This document shows, in pieces, positions 1 to 10,395 of a DNA stretch of 64,000 nucleotides. Numbering within the stretch: position 1 is the first letter of the stretch; every line of letters begins with the position of its first letter. A program made the position numbers and the translations under genes. The notes below the pieces were generated by a model. The model ran no database searches. It saw only the letters and a list, made by a program, of their open reading frames with translations, and was not told where the DNA came from. Origin of the DNA: Trichoplusia ni (taxonomy: Eukaryota; Arthropoda; Insecta; Lepidoptera; Noctuidae); contig NC_039479.1 of the NCBI RefSeq assembly GCF_003590095.1, positions 992,001-1,056,000 of the forward strand, written 5' to 3'.

Positions 1-1615
1 TAATTCATAATCTTGTTTCTTAGATTGTTTCTCTTCATCTGTGATGTTTTTATAGGCTTCGCAAATATCGCATAAATCCTTTTTAGGAGTGAAAAACGAA
101 ATGTTAAAATCTTGTGTGAAAATACGATAAAATGTAATGTAGGTTCCATAGGGGACGTTTTGGGATTTGCATTTTTCTACATAATCTCTATGAAGATCTG
201 TGACAGCTTTGCTACCATCAATATAATTTCGTTTTGAGTTAGCCCGGATATAATGTGACTCAATCTTCGGTATAGACTCAATAAACAATTTGATGCCATT
301 TTTAATGCTTTCGTCCACTGCATAATGGTTTGAATGAGTACCTCGGTTATCTTTCATGGAAGAAATATTAGTGTTGCTATTTTTCTTTTTCAAAGCAGTC
401 TCTATGGGTCGATTATTAATCCCCAAAGTATTTTTGAAAAACAATTTACAAACTCTTGTTTTTTCACCAGAAATCGTCAAAAAGAAAGCGTTGTTGTTGT
501 TTCGAATAGTTGCAACATTTCCATCCGAATCAACTTTAACGTAACGTTGTTTTGGGATGACTATGTCTACGCTATTAGCAATAAACGTCCATTGTTTTTC
601 TATTGCACCTAAGCTCCAATAATCATTTAAAATGGTCTGTCTTTGCTCCTCTGTAAATTTAAACCCACATTTAAATTTACATTTATCTTTACAAGAAGGT
701 TTCAATTCACGACTTGGCATGTTTTTTTTTGATTTGGTAGATTGATAAGGCTTCCCACTATTTCTCAGTCGTTTAGCTACATTGACTTTCCAGTTTGCTA
801 CATTTAGTCTTCTTTTTTTACCAGTTTTAGTTGGACTAGAATTATACACTATTAGACCTACAGCATTTCCATTACTTACGTTTTCAATCGCAGAAGATTC
901 ACTGTTCTCTATGACACCGAGATCGTAGGATACCATAGCATGTTCGTTTGTAGACGAAAGTGGTTCCTCGGAGTTTTCAATGTTTGTTGAAACTATATTA
1001 GATGTTACCAAATGTTGATCATCCGAAATGTTTATATAGTTAGTAGTGATATTTTGTTCCACGTCAGTATCAGAAGAATACTCAGCACGTTTTTTTGGTT
1101 GGGCTTCATAATCAGGATCCTTTACTGAGTCGTCGCTGTCTGAAACGTTATAAATGCAATCAAAATTCTTGAAGTGTAGTGGTGTGGTATTGATTTGATC
1201 AATTACCCTCGAATTTTGTGAGAAAAGTGGGATATAAATTAACTTACCTTGATACACAGATGGGCCACTGCTTGAAGAACTGCTAGAACTCGAAGAACTG
1301 CTAGAACTAGAGGAACCGCTGCTACTAGTCGAATTACTACGAGGTCGGATGGAATCTAATGCGATGTCTTTGTCTACAAAAAGGAATGAAATAATGAAAT
1401 TATAGGAACATAACTAGAATAAAAAAATATATTATCAGTACAAGTAAAAAAATACCTTCTGTTGATGTCTGCAATGTATTGGTCGAGCTTTTGGCATTTT
1501 CATTCTCATCTTGTGTTAAAGTATCTATCTGAGAGTTTGAATCACTTTGTTGTACACTTAAATTATTTTTAACACCTGTAGCTAATTGAACTAACATCCT
1601 AGATCGTGATGCCAT
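1..1615 (-). CDS. Uncharacterised insect protein with Cys-rich blocks (DUF7869-type family), 5' part, two coding exons, cut by window edge
   Basis: Coding exons are 1615..1456 (53 codons plus one base) and 1373..1 (2 bases plus 457 codons, no stop). Donor at 1455 reads GTATTT; acceptor ends TTTGTAG at 1374; both phases are 1, so the join is in frame. The ATG directly follows a TTTTTCAG acceptor and is followed by G. Visible protein is 511 residues: a polar N-terminus, a 16-serine run (about residues 70-85), an acidic stretch, a basic nuclear-signal-like block (KTGKKRR, VAKRLR), then Cys motifs (CKDKCKFKC), RVCKLFFKNTLGI, a GTHSNH and SHYIRANSKRNYID block, and KKDLCDIC near the edge. I recognise this order from a lineage-expanded arthropod family of unknown function, often carrying a DUF7869 region after the last Cys motif; that part would lie outside. 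Nuclear, possibly transposon-derived: inference. GT at 1247 could be an alternative donor, but the frame stays open through it. Confidence 0.82.
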
Positions 1616-1927
1616 CTGAAAAACAAATTCGTAAAAGTTACTTTATTTTAGCATGTATAATGTAACATTTTAGCATGATATAATCCAAAACTTAAAGGTT
1701 TTCAAAAATAGTGATGTAAAATAAAATAACCCACAGTAATTGAAAACGATTCATCAACAACATGGTTACATTCAAAGATATCACAAGGAAAACTTGTAAC
1801 TTTTTCATCAATAATGTGACAATATTCATAATCTCATTCTCAATACTCATGAATTTTACAACAAAAACGAGTTAAATAACTAATATCACATTAATCAAGT
1901 TAAAGTAAAAAACAACAAGAAACATAC
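1616..1927 (-). other. Intron in the 5' leader of the edge gene
   Basis: On the minus strand a good donor (AAAG then GTATGT) sits at 1928/1927, and a polypyrimidine-rich acceptor ends in CAG at 1618-1616, immediately before the ATG at 1615. This implies a non-coding first exon and an intron of about 312 bases. It is AT-rich with no other content seen. Splicing is predicted from motifs only. Confidence 0.6.
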
Positions 1928-2160
1928 CTTTGCACTAAAAACGTGGTATACTCGTGATGCCACGTTTTTTGTGAAAAGCAGGAGCACTTCACTCGTTGCG
2001 CGTGCGGGGCAAACTAACGCGTCGCGTTGTCGAAGTCGTGCGCCACACCGAAAGAGACAACGTGATAACGCCATTTGCCACGGTCATGTCGTCTCTTTCA
2101 CTCATAGCTCCTCGAACATTCACTTTTAAAATACCGCGTTTTTGTAGAAAATAAAATTCG
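1928..2160 (-). promoter_or_regulatory. Probable non-coding first exon and CpG-rich promoter of the edge gene
   Basis: About 1970-2110 is strikingly richer in CG dinucleotides (GCGCGTGCGGGG, ACGCGTCGCG, TTGTCGAAGTCGTGCGCC) than the AT-rich surroundings, and it lies directly upstream of the predicted leader-exon donor at 1927. An imperfect inverted repeat (GAAAGAGAC at 2050-2058 with GTCTCTTTC at 2091-2099) lies in it. No clear TATA box is seen, so the start site is not fixed. Confidence 0.45.
1937..1969. repeat. Hairpin, 13-bp arms, 7-nt loop
   Basis: Left arm AAAAACGTGGTAT (1937-1949) pairs with ATGCCACGTTTTT (1957-1969), 12 of 13 positions, around the loop ACTCGTG. It lies inside the predicted leader exon of the edge gene. 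Nearly the same arm sequence forms another hairpin at 3063-3097. Confidence 0.7.
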
Positions 2161-2663
2161 ACATCGCGGTTTTGAATATCAAATAAAAAAAAAAACGTTT
2201 TTATGAGATGTCACGTTGCTCTTGTAAAGAGGCGATTTGTCTTATTATAATTCTTGACAGGGAAAAGGGTTGACAGTGAAAGAAGATGAGATGAAATCAA
2301 ACCTGTCGTGTTCGACTACCGCTAGTGGATGAGGAGAATGAAATCAGGGACAGTCGGATTGTGGGCAAGTACGACCATTACACCAATCATAAAAATGCAT
2401 AAATCTAAAGTGTTATTTATCGTAAGGACTGGAAAAAACGTCACCTTTTTAAAATAAAATTATTTTTGTCATCAATATCACAAATCGTAAACTTTTAATA
2501 ATTATCTATCAACACAAAAATATAGGTAGTTGAACACAGTCTTATTTGGTTAAGCTGCCAATGTAGGATGAAAGTAGCGACGGCTCAAGCGCGGCTCCGA
2601 AGCAGGTTCCTATCAAGAAGAACGTTACAGTATTTGAGAATCAAAAAAGTAATACATCAGTAT
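2161..2663. other. Intergenic stretch upstream of the edge gene, nothing firm
   Basis: No coding region or known repeat is recognised here. The region 2276-2360 is of mixed composition; the rest is AT-rich. Confidence 0.5.
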
Positions 2664-3001
2664 CTCGTAGTTAGGCTATAATTACACAAGTTGATCGATC
2701 GCAGGTTAAGCAACGCTAGATACAGTCGGTCCGTGGACGTATGACCATCTATGTTACTACGAGTTCCTCCGTGTTTCACAAAGCACGGTAAATTGTTTGT
2801 CCCGGCTGTTATTCATACATCTATGACAGTCGTTATTGGTAGTAAGAAGCTATAAAGTCTGAAAACCAGTCTTACTAAGAGGTAACTTACTGTCCACGTA
2901 ACTGGGTTGAGGAGTACCAGTTGAGGAGTAAAATACTACATTGGATTGGACTCTATGCTGACCGCAACATAGTTGGGAAAAGGCTACGCTGATGATGATG
3001 G
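2664..3001 (+). mobile_element. 5S-rRNA-derived SINE, diverged copy
   Basis: The head (TTGATCGATCGCAGGTTAAG, then GGTCCGTGGACG and ATGACCATCT) aligns with the internal promoter half of insect 5S rRNA (GATCACCGAAGTTAAGC, then TACTTGGATGGGTGACC). The body runs through ACGAGTTCCTCCGTG and CTGTTATTCATACATC to a tail with CAACATAGTTGGGAAAAGGC and GATGATGATG. The same order is found in six other copies in this window. Several small deletions and changes show it is old. Confidence 0.8.
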
Positions 3002-3062
3002 TAATATGAGAGGTATCCATACCGCTAATCGACAAATATGGTAAAAACGATACAATATGATA

Positions 3063-3097
3063 AAAACGTGGTATTGTTTTTATCAATACCACGTTTT
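3063..3097. repeat. Perfect hairpin, 14-bp arms, 7-nt loop
   Basis: AAAACGTGGTATTG (3063-3076) and CAATACCACGTTTT (3084-3097) are exact reverse complements around TTTTTAT. The arm shares ACGTGGTAT with the hairpin at 1937-1969, in the flank of the same gene. Confidence 0.75.
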
Positions 3098-4855
3098 GTG
3101 GTTACAATTATGACATGATTTCGTAATTGAATCCATTCAATTTGTTGTAATGTATAATTCTGGCCAACGAAATACGAAAGGTTTGTACGCATTTATCAAA
3201 TCTATAACTGTCTTCATATATTGTACTATTGTGGGAAACCTTGTTATTAAAGTAACTCTACATATTAATGCGATGTGCGTTTGTCTTTAACGCTTTCACG
3301 CTAAACTATTTAACCGGTTTTGATGTTAAGGACAGTTTAGATCCAAGAAAGGGATTAAGAAGAACCGTAAGAATCGATACAAGCGGAACTGCGTGCATAA
3401 CCACACGCGTTTGTACTACAAAATTGTCTTAATACGAGAGTAGTAAAAGACTATACAGAATCATACAGCGATAATAATTTTACTGAGAACCTACACTATA
3501 ACAGAAACGCGTATATGATCACACATAAATAAACCTTCATGTATTCCAAACGTAAGCTTAAAAAGATTAACACTTATCTCCAAAATTCTATTTAACCTTC
3601 TCAAATAAAAACAACTTACAAATTGATGTTTCTAAGAACATCTGATATACAACTTAGGCATCAAAAAGATTCAAAACGCGATAAAATAAGCGCAGACAGC
3701 CTACAAAGCAAAGACTATCCGAATTTCTCTGAACTTGATAAAAGGTAACAGTTATAAGCTGTAATCGTAAATCCGAAAGATCAATGAGATAATACCAACA
3801 TCGGTATCAAATCCCTCGTTAAATATTTACGTAATACCTCTTGGCTCACAGCAACCTTATAGAGCCAGTAAATATTGTATCTCAAGTGTCTTACGACTGG
3901 CCCCTGTTTTCGAAAACCCGACTTTCTGGCAAACATCGGTAACCAATGTTTTACCATCCCGTTATTCCGTTTCGCAGAATTCTCGAACAATTTCCAAAAT
4001 CCTCTACAACGATTTTATGTTACAATTCCTGTATCGTAAAATGTATATATTTATCAATTTTATTATGAAAATAATTTTAATTTTTGTATCCAAGAATTTT
4101 ACCTGCATTCAATGAGAACATTATTCAAGCTTTTTGAAACACTAACGTCAGCTCCACATAGCGCGTCGCATTATTTGAATTAATCATTTATTCAATTATA
4201 ATATTATATTTTGTCCTTAAATTTGTGTCCTTAAATATGTCTATAAATTAAAATTATTCAAAATAAAAAGCTCCATTTCATAACAGGGATAACCAATAAA
4301 ATTGAATGCAAATTCCATTAAACGTATTTTCAAAGAGTGTATTCAATTAAAAAATTCAATGTATTGGTTATGGAAGAGTGATGAATACCGCAACAGTCGA
4401 ACTTTGTCCAATTAACCACAGAATATGATTCGATTACTGCTATAAAATAGCGAGAAATAGGCGATTAAAAGTTTTAACGATCTTCGACTTTATCTTATAA
4501 CGTACGTGTTATTATTGGCTTGTGTTTGCACTTCATTTTATAAAATAAACGATGTTTTTATTCAGTTGTCTTATGTTTTTTCAGTTTAAAAACAAATTCT
4601 TCTCACTCAAAACGTGTTCGGAATTTTGAGATATTTGTACCGGAATGTTTAATAGTATTGCGCTCAATTAAATAAATGAATTTGATGTGTAGTTAAAAGG
4701 TAAGTTTAGGTTAATTTATTTTACTGTTTGTCTTATATTTTGAGAGATATAAAAGATTGAATTCTCGTTTATAATATCTTGAGAGAGGTTCTGAAAAAAA
4801 ATAGTAAAAATATATTTTTTCAACTAAAACTTACATGATTGTCATCCGTTATTTT
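3098..4855. other. AT-rich gene-less stretch
   Basis: No exon, RNA gene or known repeat family is recognised. Short open frames, such as one at 3781-3990 on the minus strand, have no recognisable motif and look like chance. Confidence 0.5.
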
Positions 4856-4856
4856 T

Positions 4857-4892
4857 TACACACACACAGTCACACACACACACAACACAGCA
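4857..4892. repeat. (CA)n microsatellite
   Basis: An interrupted run of CA dinucleotides, with a GT interruption, immediately upstream of the CpG-rich segment at 4921-5035. Confidence 0.85.
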
Positions 4893-4920
4893 CTTTACAA
4901 AAATCGATGTTTGGTTTTTT

Positions 4921-5035
4921 TGGGCGCGCTTCGGGCGGGCGGCGTGCGTCAGTTAGGCGGGCGGGTAAAGACTGCGGCGAAACTAGGTATTGGCGCTACC
5001 GTCGCTTGTTAAATCTCCCGGGGTGCGAGTGAACT
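4921..5035. promoter_or_regulatory. CpG-rich island, possible promoter
   Basis: About 115 bases with dense CG (GGGCGCGCTTCGGGCGGGCG, GTGCGTCAGTTAGGCGGGCG) in otherwise AT-rich DNA. TCAGT within it matches the insect initiator on the plus strand. No downstream exon is recognised, so this may be a promoter, an enhancer or a non-coding first exon of a gene outside the window. Confidence 0.3.
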
Positions 5036-5839
5036 ATAATTTTATTAAAAATAATATTATATTTTGTAAAATAACTATTAAAAAATACAAATTTTTAATG
5101 GAATGGACAAAATCTGAGGTAATTTCGTTTTAGGTAAGAGATTTGAATGCGTAGAGTTACAGTTTTATATTTAGACGGCTAGCGCCATCTCTTATATCGA
5201 TATGGAACTAATCGAGACGTCTGGTTGAGCGTTTCTCACGCGATGACGTATTTTCAGTCTCTGAGGAAATTTATATCTACGTATTGATATCGTTCTAATA
5301 TTGTTAAGGAATGTAGTCCTGCTAGTATTTTGTATTAATTTGTGTCACTTCGAATTGTTGTAGAGTATCTATTGGCTAATCAATGTATCTTGATGGTATA
5401 GGTGTACCTTTTAACAAGAAATTATTATATCCGCGACTAGATTCTTTTTTTACGAGAATCTAGAAACTGTATATTTTTAGGTATGTGGAAGAAGAGAGAA
5501 AATGTGACTGTTTTTCATTAGAAAGGATTGGATTTAAAAAAAATAATATGTAACAACAAACTTGTTACTTTCTAGATAGCCTAAATTATATACTGAAAAC
5601 CTAATTCCATTATATTTTATTATGTGACCTATTTCTATATTACAAAGAGGTCTATCCCTAAAAGTTTACGACCTATGTTCTCGATCGTAAATATTTTACT
5701 TTTAACAAAATCCACTTCAACACGGATCTGGGCAGACAGGTATGGGTAGGTTTTTCGAAGGTCATTAATCTCTTCAGGTCTGAATCCTTAAAATACATAT
5801 AGCTCACATCTATCTCAAATATTAGTGGTAAATAATATA
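5036..5839. other. Gene-less stretch
   Basis: AT-rich. A patch at about 5177-5240 (GGCTAGCGCCATCTCTTATA) resembles wording often met in lepidopteran repeats, but I cannot name it. Nothing else is seen. Confidence 0.45.
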
Positions 5840-6008
5840 TTTTTCAAATAAAAAGATGACCCACTGAGCCAAACTTGATGATTTTTTGGGGACAAAAGGA
5901 AAGCAAAAAATAAAACAAAATCGGTTCATCCAATCCGAAGTTCAGAGGTTAGAAGCATAAAAAACAAAATACTGACGAATTGAGAACCTCCTTTTGAAGC
6001 CGGTTGAA
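5840..6008. repeat. Interspersed repeat remnant ('CGGTTCATCCAATCC...AAGCCGGTT' family)
   Basis: Contains AAAATCGGTTCATCCAATCC, then GACGAATTGAGAACCTCC and TTTTGAAGCCGGTTGAAAA. The same landmarks in the same order occur at 36660-36840. This is a common lepidopteran repeat end; its class is not certain. Confidence 0.6.
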
Positions 6009-6089
6009 AAAAGACGCCTCTCCACGCCGTGCATCTCACTGTCGAGCTTCTACGTTCCCTCACTTACTATTTTAAATACGAGAGTTTGT

Positions 6090-6240
6090 TAGTATAGATA
6101 GATTTTTGTTGCTCTCTCGCGCAAAAACTACTGAATAGATTTGGACGAAATTTGCTACACACATAGTTTATAACATGGATTAACAGCAGGACAGTTTTCT
6201 TCCAATTTTATGCTCCCTTAGGATCATTTGTGTGACCTCA
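6090..6240. repeat. LINE-like interspersed repeat remnant
   Basis: The CGCAAAAACTACTGAATAGA, then GACGAAATTTG and TTATAACATGGATTAACA pattern resembles a frequent lepidopteran repeat 3' region. Only one decayed copy is seen here; the class assignment is tentative. Confidence 0.4.
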
Positions 6241-6619
6241 CAACACCTAGTTCTGAAAGTTCTGAAAGTAAGGTTTGAAAGAGGTCTATCTGTCTGTCTT
6301 AGTCTGAAAGAGAGGTTAGGTTCATCCCCGTCTTGCTGTTTTTCTCGATGAGATTGTTAGCAACGCACTAAGTTGAGGCCCGAATTCATCAGAGTGTGCC
6401 CTCAAGTGAACGTTGCTGACGTAGTTAATTTTTATCTCTGCTCTGGCTGAATGCCTCTAAAGACTCGCCAAATAGTCCGGTGAAGTCAAAGTATGTGCTT
6501 AAGCTAACTGCATGGTTCTAGTAGAACAGTTTATTAAAAAAAAGTGGTTTTTTTTTGTTATAAGTTCGAATACTGGAATGCTTCGTAACTTTGAGATGGT
6601 TTTTAATATAAATCTGCAT

Positions 6620-6760
6620 AGCGTTGTCATGGCAACCAAACCCAATTTTCGCGACGTGTCACGTCTTCGATCCCCGCGTAGGTCAAATATTTTGGTAATC
6701 AACGAATGCTTATTCTGAGAGTAGTGTCTTTCTGAGTGTGGCTGGCATTTTTTGGAACAA
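6620..6760 (+). mobile_element. Decayed tRNA-headed SINE (same family as 20428-20612)
   Basis: CCAAACCCA, then GACGTGTC, TCGATCCCCGCGTAGGTCAA and CGAATGCTTATTCTGAG follow the order of the better copy at 20.4 kb (box B TTCGATCCCCGCGTATGACA, then ATGAATGCTCGTCCCGAA). Strongly diverged. Confidence 0.5.
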
Positions 6761-7019
6761 GGATTACAACAGCGATTACGGGATCGTTTTAAATAAACTG
6801 CTGTCAATTTAGACGTTGCAAATGACATAGACACTAGACAGTAACGACTGACTTAAAGCTGATCAACGTAATGGGTTTTCGGCTTTTGTTATATTTTTGA
6901 AATTTATCACTGATGCGGGTTTTTCGGCATTCGTGAGACTAGTTTCAACTCAATAAAACAAAAACAGTTAATCAACAATAAATTCAATCAGTTCTACTTA
7001 AAAATTAACAACGAATTTT

Positions 7020-7225
7020 AGGATTCCGTACGTAACGGATAAATACGGAACCCTATTACAAAGGCTGTATCACAAGAACCGTGATAGCTAGATAGTTGAA
7101 ATTTTCGCAGAAGATAAATCTTAGTTGACGTAACAAAAGGTAGTAAAATTGAAGTTCAGCAACGATTACTACGGCTATGAATTTAATGAAGGACTAGTTT
7201 GTAGAGAACCCTCGGTGTCGCGAGT
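7020..7225 (+). repeat. 'GGTTCCGTA' family interspersed repeat, decayed
   Basis: Begins near GGATTCCGTACGTAACGG and continues with GGAACCCTATTAC, GGCTGTATCACAAGAACC, GTGATAGCTAGATAGTTGAA and ends near GGAACCCTCGGTGTC style wording. The same phrases recur at 15.4, 16.5, 28.05, 28.7, 38.9, 46.5 and 54.7 kb. Confidence 0.65.
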
Positions 7226-7629
7226 CCACCTTACGATTGTTTTTTTTTAATGAAAAATTAGTTGATAAAAATACCCTCAAGGAACTAATGTCTATATATA
7301 AACTTAAATAAATTCTTCGAAGTATTAATCGATAAAGATCATTTCGTGGAATTACGTGCAATATTGAAAGTGTTGAAGAAGTAGGTAATTACTGACTTGA
7401 ACCACCTAGTCATATACTTTCTAATACATAGTTAGAAACGAATTTCTGATAAATATAAACAAGTTTGAAGTTTTAAATACGAGAAGTGAACAGTGCACGT
7501 CCTAAATATGAAGAATGAAAAAGAAAAATAAACTTTCTGCTATCGTGATGTCATGAGATCCAGAATGAGACGGCTAGACAAACTGTGTTCATAGTAAATT
7601 AAATATACAGAAGAATCTGTAGTCTGAAC

Positions 7630-7690
7630 AGAGTGAATGGATCGAAAGGAGGCCTTTGCCCAGCAGTGGGACAGAAACTAACCAAAAAAA
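7630..7690 (+). repeat. 3'-end fragment of a LINE or SINE ('GGCCTTTGCCCAGCAGTGGGA')
   Basis: GGAGGCCTTTGCCCAGCAGT followed by GGGACAG is a very frequent lepidopteran retroposon 3' end. Variants occur at 32.55, 44.6, 48.6 and 60.1 kb in this window. Confidence 0.6.
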
Positions 7691-8314
7691 GAGGGTTCTC
7701 GTAGGAGAAAAACCCTTAATTCTACTCTCACATTTGCCATGCACACCCACCCTTATTATTATATACTCGAGGCGAAATAATGGCACGCATATGAGTAACT
7801 TCATAATGAGTATTATAGAATATTAATTCCGAACAAAGAGTTCCCATTTATAGACATAATCAGCTTACAATTTAAATGAACTTTCGACCCGTTAATGAAA
7901 TATCAATTTGTTTAGTATTGTCCAATATTATTGCAGCATTTTATTTTAATGATAGATGTATAATGGTATGTGTATATTTTGAAAAAAGTTTCTGAAGTTT
8001 TTTTAAATGTTTTTTAGGCTGATATTTTTAATTTTGTTTGATTTAAATCTTTTTTGTTTCTATAATTAAAATCCGTCTATAAACTAAACCATTCAAATGT
8101 TTTCATTTAGTTAAATGTAAAGTTATTTTGACTAGTTTCAATTAACTAATGCTATAATAATAATATAATAATAATAAAACCTTTTGATTAAAAAATAAAT
8201 GGTCTTTCGATGAATTGGAATTAAGGTATTATTATAAAGGTCTCAGAACCTTAGCCTGCGTATGGTACACTTAGAAAACTATTATGATTATATTTGTTGT
8301 AATACCTACCAGAT
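7691..8314. other. AT-rich gene-less stretch
   Basis: Contains short (AAT)n runs around 8153-8177. No gene or named repeat is seen. Confidence 0.5.
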
Positions 8315-8475
8315 TTTTCCCAACAGTTAGCAACCAACAGTCTATGTTCTCCTTCTGTCCAGACTTATCCGAAAGTAGGTCAAGGTCAGCTTCCATTCTC
8401 AGTGTATTTTACAAAGAGCCTAACTGACCTCCACAACCCATTCTACAGAGAAACAGTATGCCATAGAAGGACTGC
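8315..8475 (-). mobile_element. Relic of the tail of the 5S-derived SINE or its partner LINE
   Basis: Read on the plus strand, GTCAGCTTCCA, AGTGTATTTTACAAAGAGC, CTGACCTCCACAACCCA and ACAGTATGCC match the reverse complement of the SINE body and tail seen at 21.7 and 35.7 kb, with deletions between blocks. The head is missing. Confidence 0.45.
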
Positions 8476-10280
8476 CCAGAATTATTACAAGCTTTAGTAT
8501 TTACATCAAAAGCAAGTCCCTCACCTCCGTCCAAATTAATAATGAACAGTATCTTGAGAGATAAAACGCTATCATAATTTAAATAGCTTTATAAAATGTT
8601 CATTCGCTATAAAAAGTTACAATAAGCCCGGATATGACAAATGGCCGCCAAAATTTTGCTGGCAACAATTAATCTTTCTTCAAACGTTCATGTACACACC
8701 GACTAGTGTTCTGTCAAACAAAATGTGTGTAAAAAGTTTTTCGACTTAGCTCCTTGGATTTTCGACCCTTATCAAGGATTATCTTGGGGTGTTCTATACA
8801 AGAAATGGCGGATACTTGATCTATTTCAAACGTTCTAATACATTGTCAAAGTTATACAATGTCAAACGCCTTTGGATTTAACTTGTCGTTCAACGCTAGG
8901 TATTTTTATCTATTTCTATTGTGGATAGATCAATTAATTTATCGTTCTTTTCATAACAGTTTTAAACCCATTTTTTAACTGGGAAAAAACTGCTTATGAA
9001 CAGAGGGTTCATAGATAGGTTCTTCATAATCCTGTAATGAAATGTGTTCACTTACGAACATATTAAAAATTAAATACAAGATTCTACCAATCTTAGTGAC
9101 CATGTGTATCCTAAAACAGTATAAAAACATTAAACAATAGTCAATTGCCGACTTGAGCGAGTGTAATTAATGCACGATAAAGTTACAGCGAGCGTACCTA
9201 TTAAATATACCATTAAACTGAGGGATTTTGGAGATATACCGGATGCTGGGCTAATGTCAAGCCTTAATTGAAGAACATCTGGAAAAATATCTCCAAAAAG
9301 ATTAAGAGCTCAAAATCTTTTCAAAAATGATATTTTGTTTTTTTGACGTACACTATAATATTTTCCAGACATTGTTACTTTTGTTTTAGAAGTCAGATAT
9401 GGCCGAAAACCAACACGAAAAGACGGTCAAACAAAATTATGTAGCGAATACAATCTGATACTATTTACGAGGGAAAACTAACATATTCCATCTATTTGAG
9501 GACGGAGCCCTGGAAATAAGGAAAAACATTAATGTCACTGCATTACAAACCGTTCCCACAAAAGCGCCATTATACTTGAGATTCTACTTACACCACAAAG
9601 CAAGCAACAATATAGGGATCATGACATGTAAATTAAGGGTGTGAATGGGTGGGATTATCCCCCCCTTCCCTTACATGCCATTTTTGTCACTTCGTTTGTG
9701 TCCTAATTTTTCTTGGGTTGGAATTAAGGTGCGAAAGGTTTTTGATGTGAGACTGTCAAATTGAGGGGTTGCGAGATTCCTTTTGTGGAAAACAATGTCC
9801 TGATAAATGAAGACGGAATCCCCGAGCATGTAAAGAGGGCTGTTCTGACCTATTTTGCATGACGTAATAGGATTTGAAAAGTATGTATATGAGAAATAGT
9901 CGATGAAAAATCCTTGATGGAAATGGAATGTTCTGGTAAAAGTTTTCTGGAGACTACTACGAAATTGTTTGGATTTTAGCTAACCGTATAGGAAAGCCGT
10001 CGATAAAGTTGACGATCGTCGGTTACGAGGCAAACTGCCTATCTAAAAATACAGCGACAAAATTCTAAAATCGTCAGACACACACAAAGTGAGCCAAAAT
10101 GAGATTTTCAGCGGTGCGACAAAATGAAAACAAGAATCTCCTCAAAGTAACACAAAACATTTGAGCAAATTACAAATGGCTAACAATAAACCATAATCGC
10201 GCCATAACATGACACATTAGGGATGCTCAATTTAACAGCACGAGATGAAAGCAAGCATTCGACTTGTAAATCCTAAGGAA
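8476..10280. other. Gene-less stretch
   Basis: No exon or recognised repeat. Around 9600-9720 there is a CCCCCC-containing patch without further structure. Intronic or intergenic DNA. Confidence 0.45.
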
Positions 10281-10284
10281 ATCG

Positions 10285-10395
10285 CGTATAAAATTTGCAA
10301 CTAAGCCCTGTGAGTCGGCAGTGTGTAGTCGGCCTAACGCGCTCCAAATTATCCTTTTTCCGCTCGCTTGCGCTTTAGCGATTCGTTTGATCCCT
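10285..10395 (+). promoter_or_regulatory. Candidate TATA-plus-initiator core promoter
   Basis: TATAAAA at 10287-10293 is followed 33 bases later by CAGTGT at 10319-10324, close to the canonical TATA-to-start spacing. The next 70 bases are unusually rich in CG for the window (GTCGGCCTAACGCGCTCC, CCGCTCGCTTGCGC). No coding exon is recognised downstream, so if real it would begin a leader exon or a non-coding RNA. Motif evidence only. Confidence 0.3.

Noticed and set aside
1241..1250. Splice donor (AAG then GTAAGTT, minus strand) inside coding exon 2
   Set aside because: A good motif, but the reading frame continues open through it in the same frame for over 400 codons, so it is not needed; alternative use cannot be excluded.
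1937..3097. Terminal inverted repeats of one transposon spanning 1937-3097
   Set aside because: Each site is a self-complementary hairpin, no target duplication is seen and the interval contains a promoter and an independent SINE; reported only as a question.
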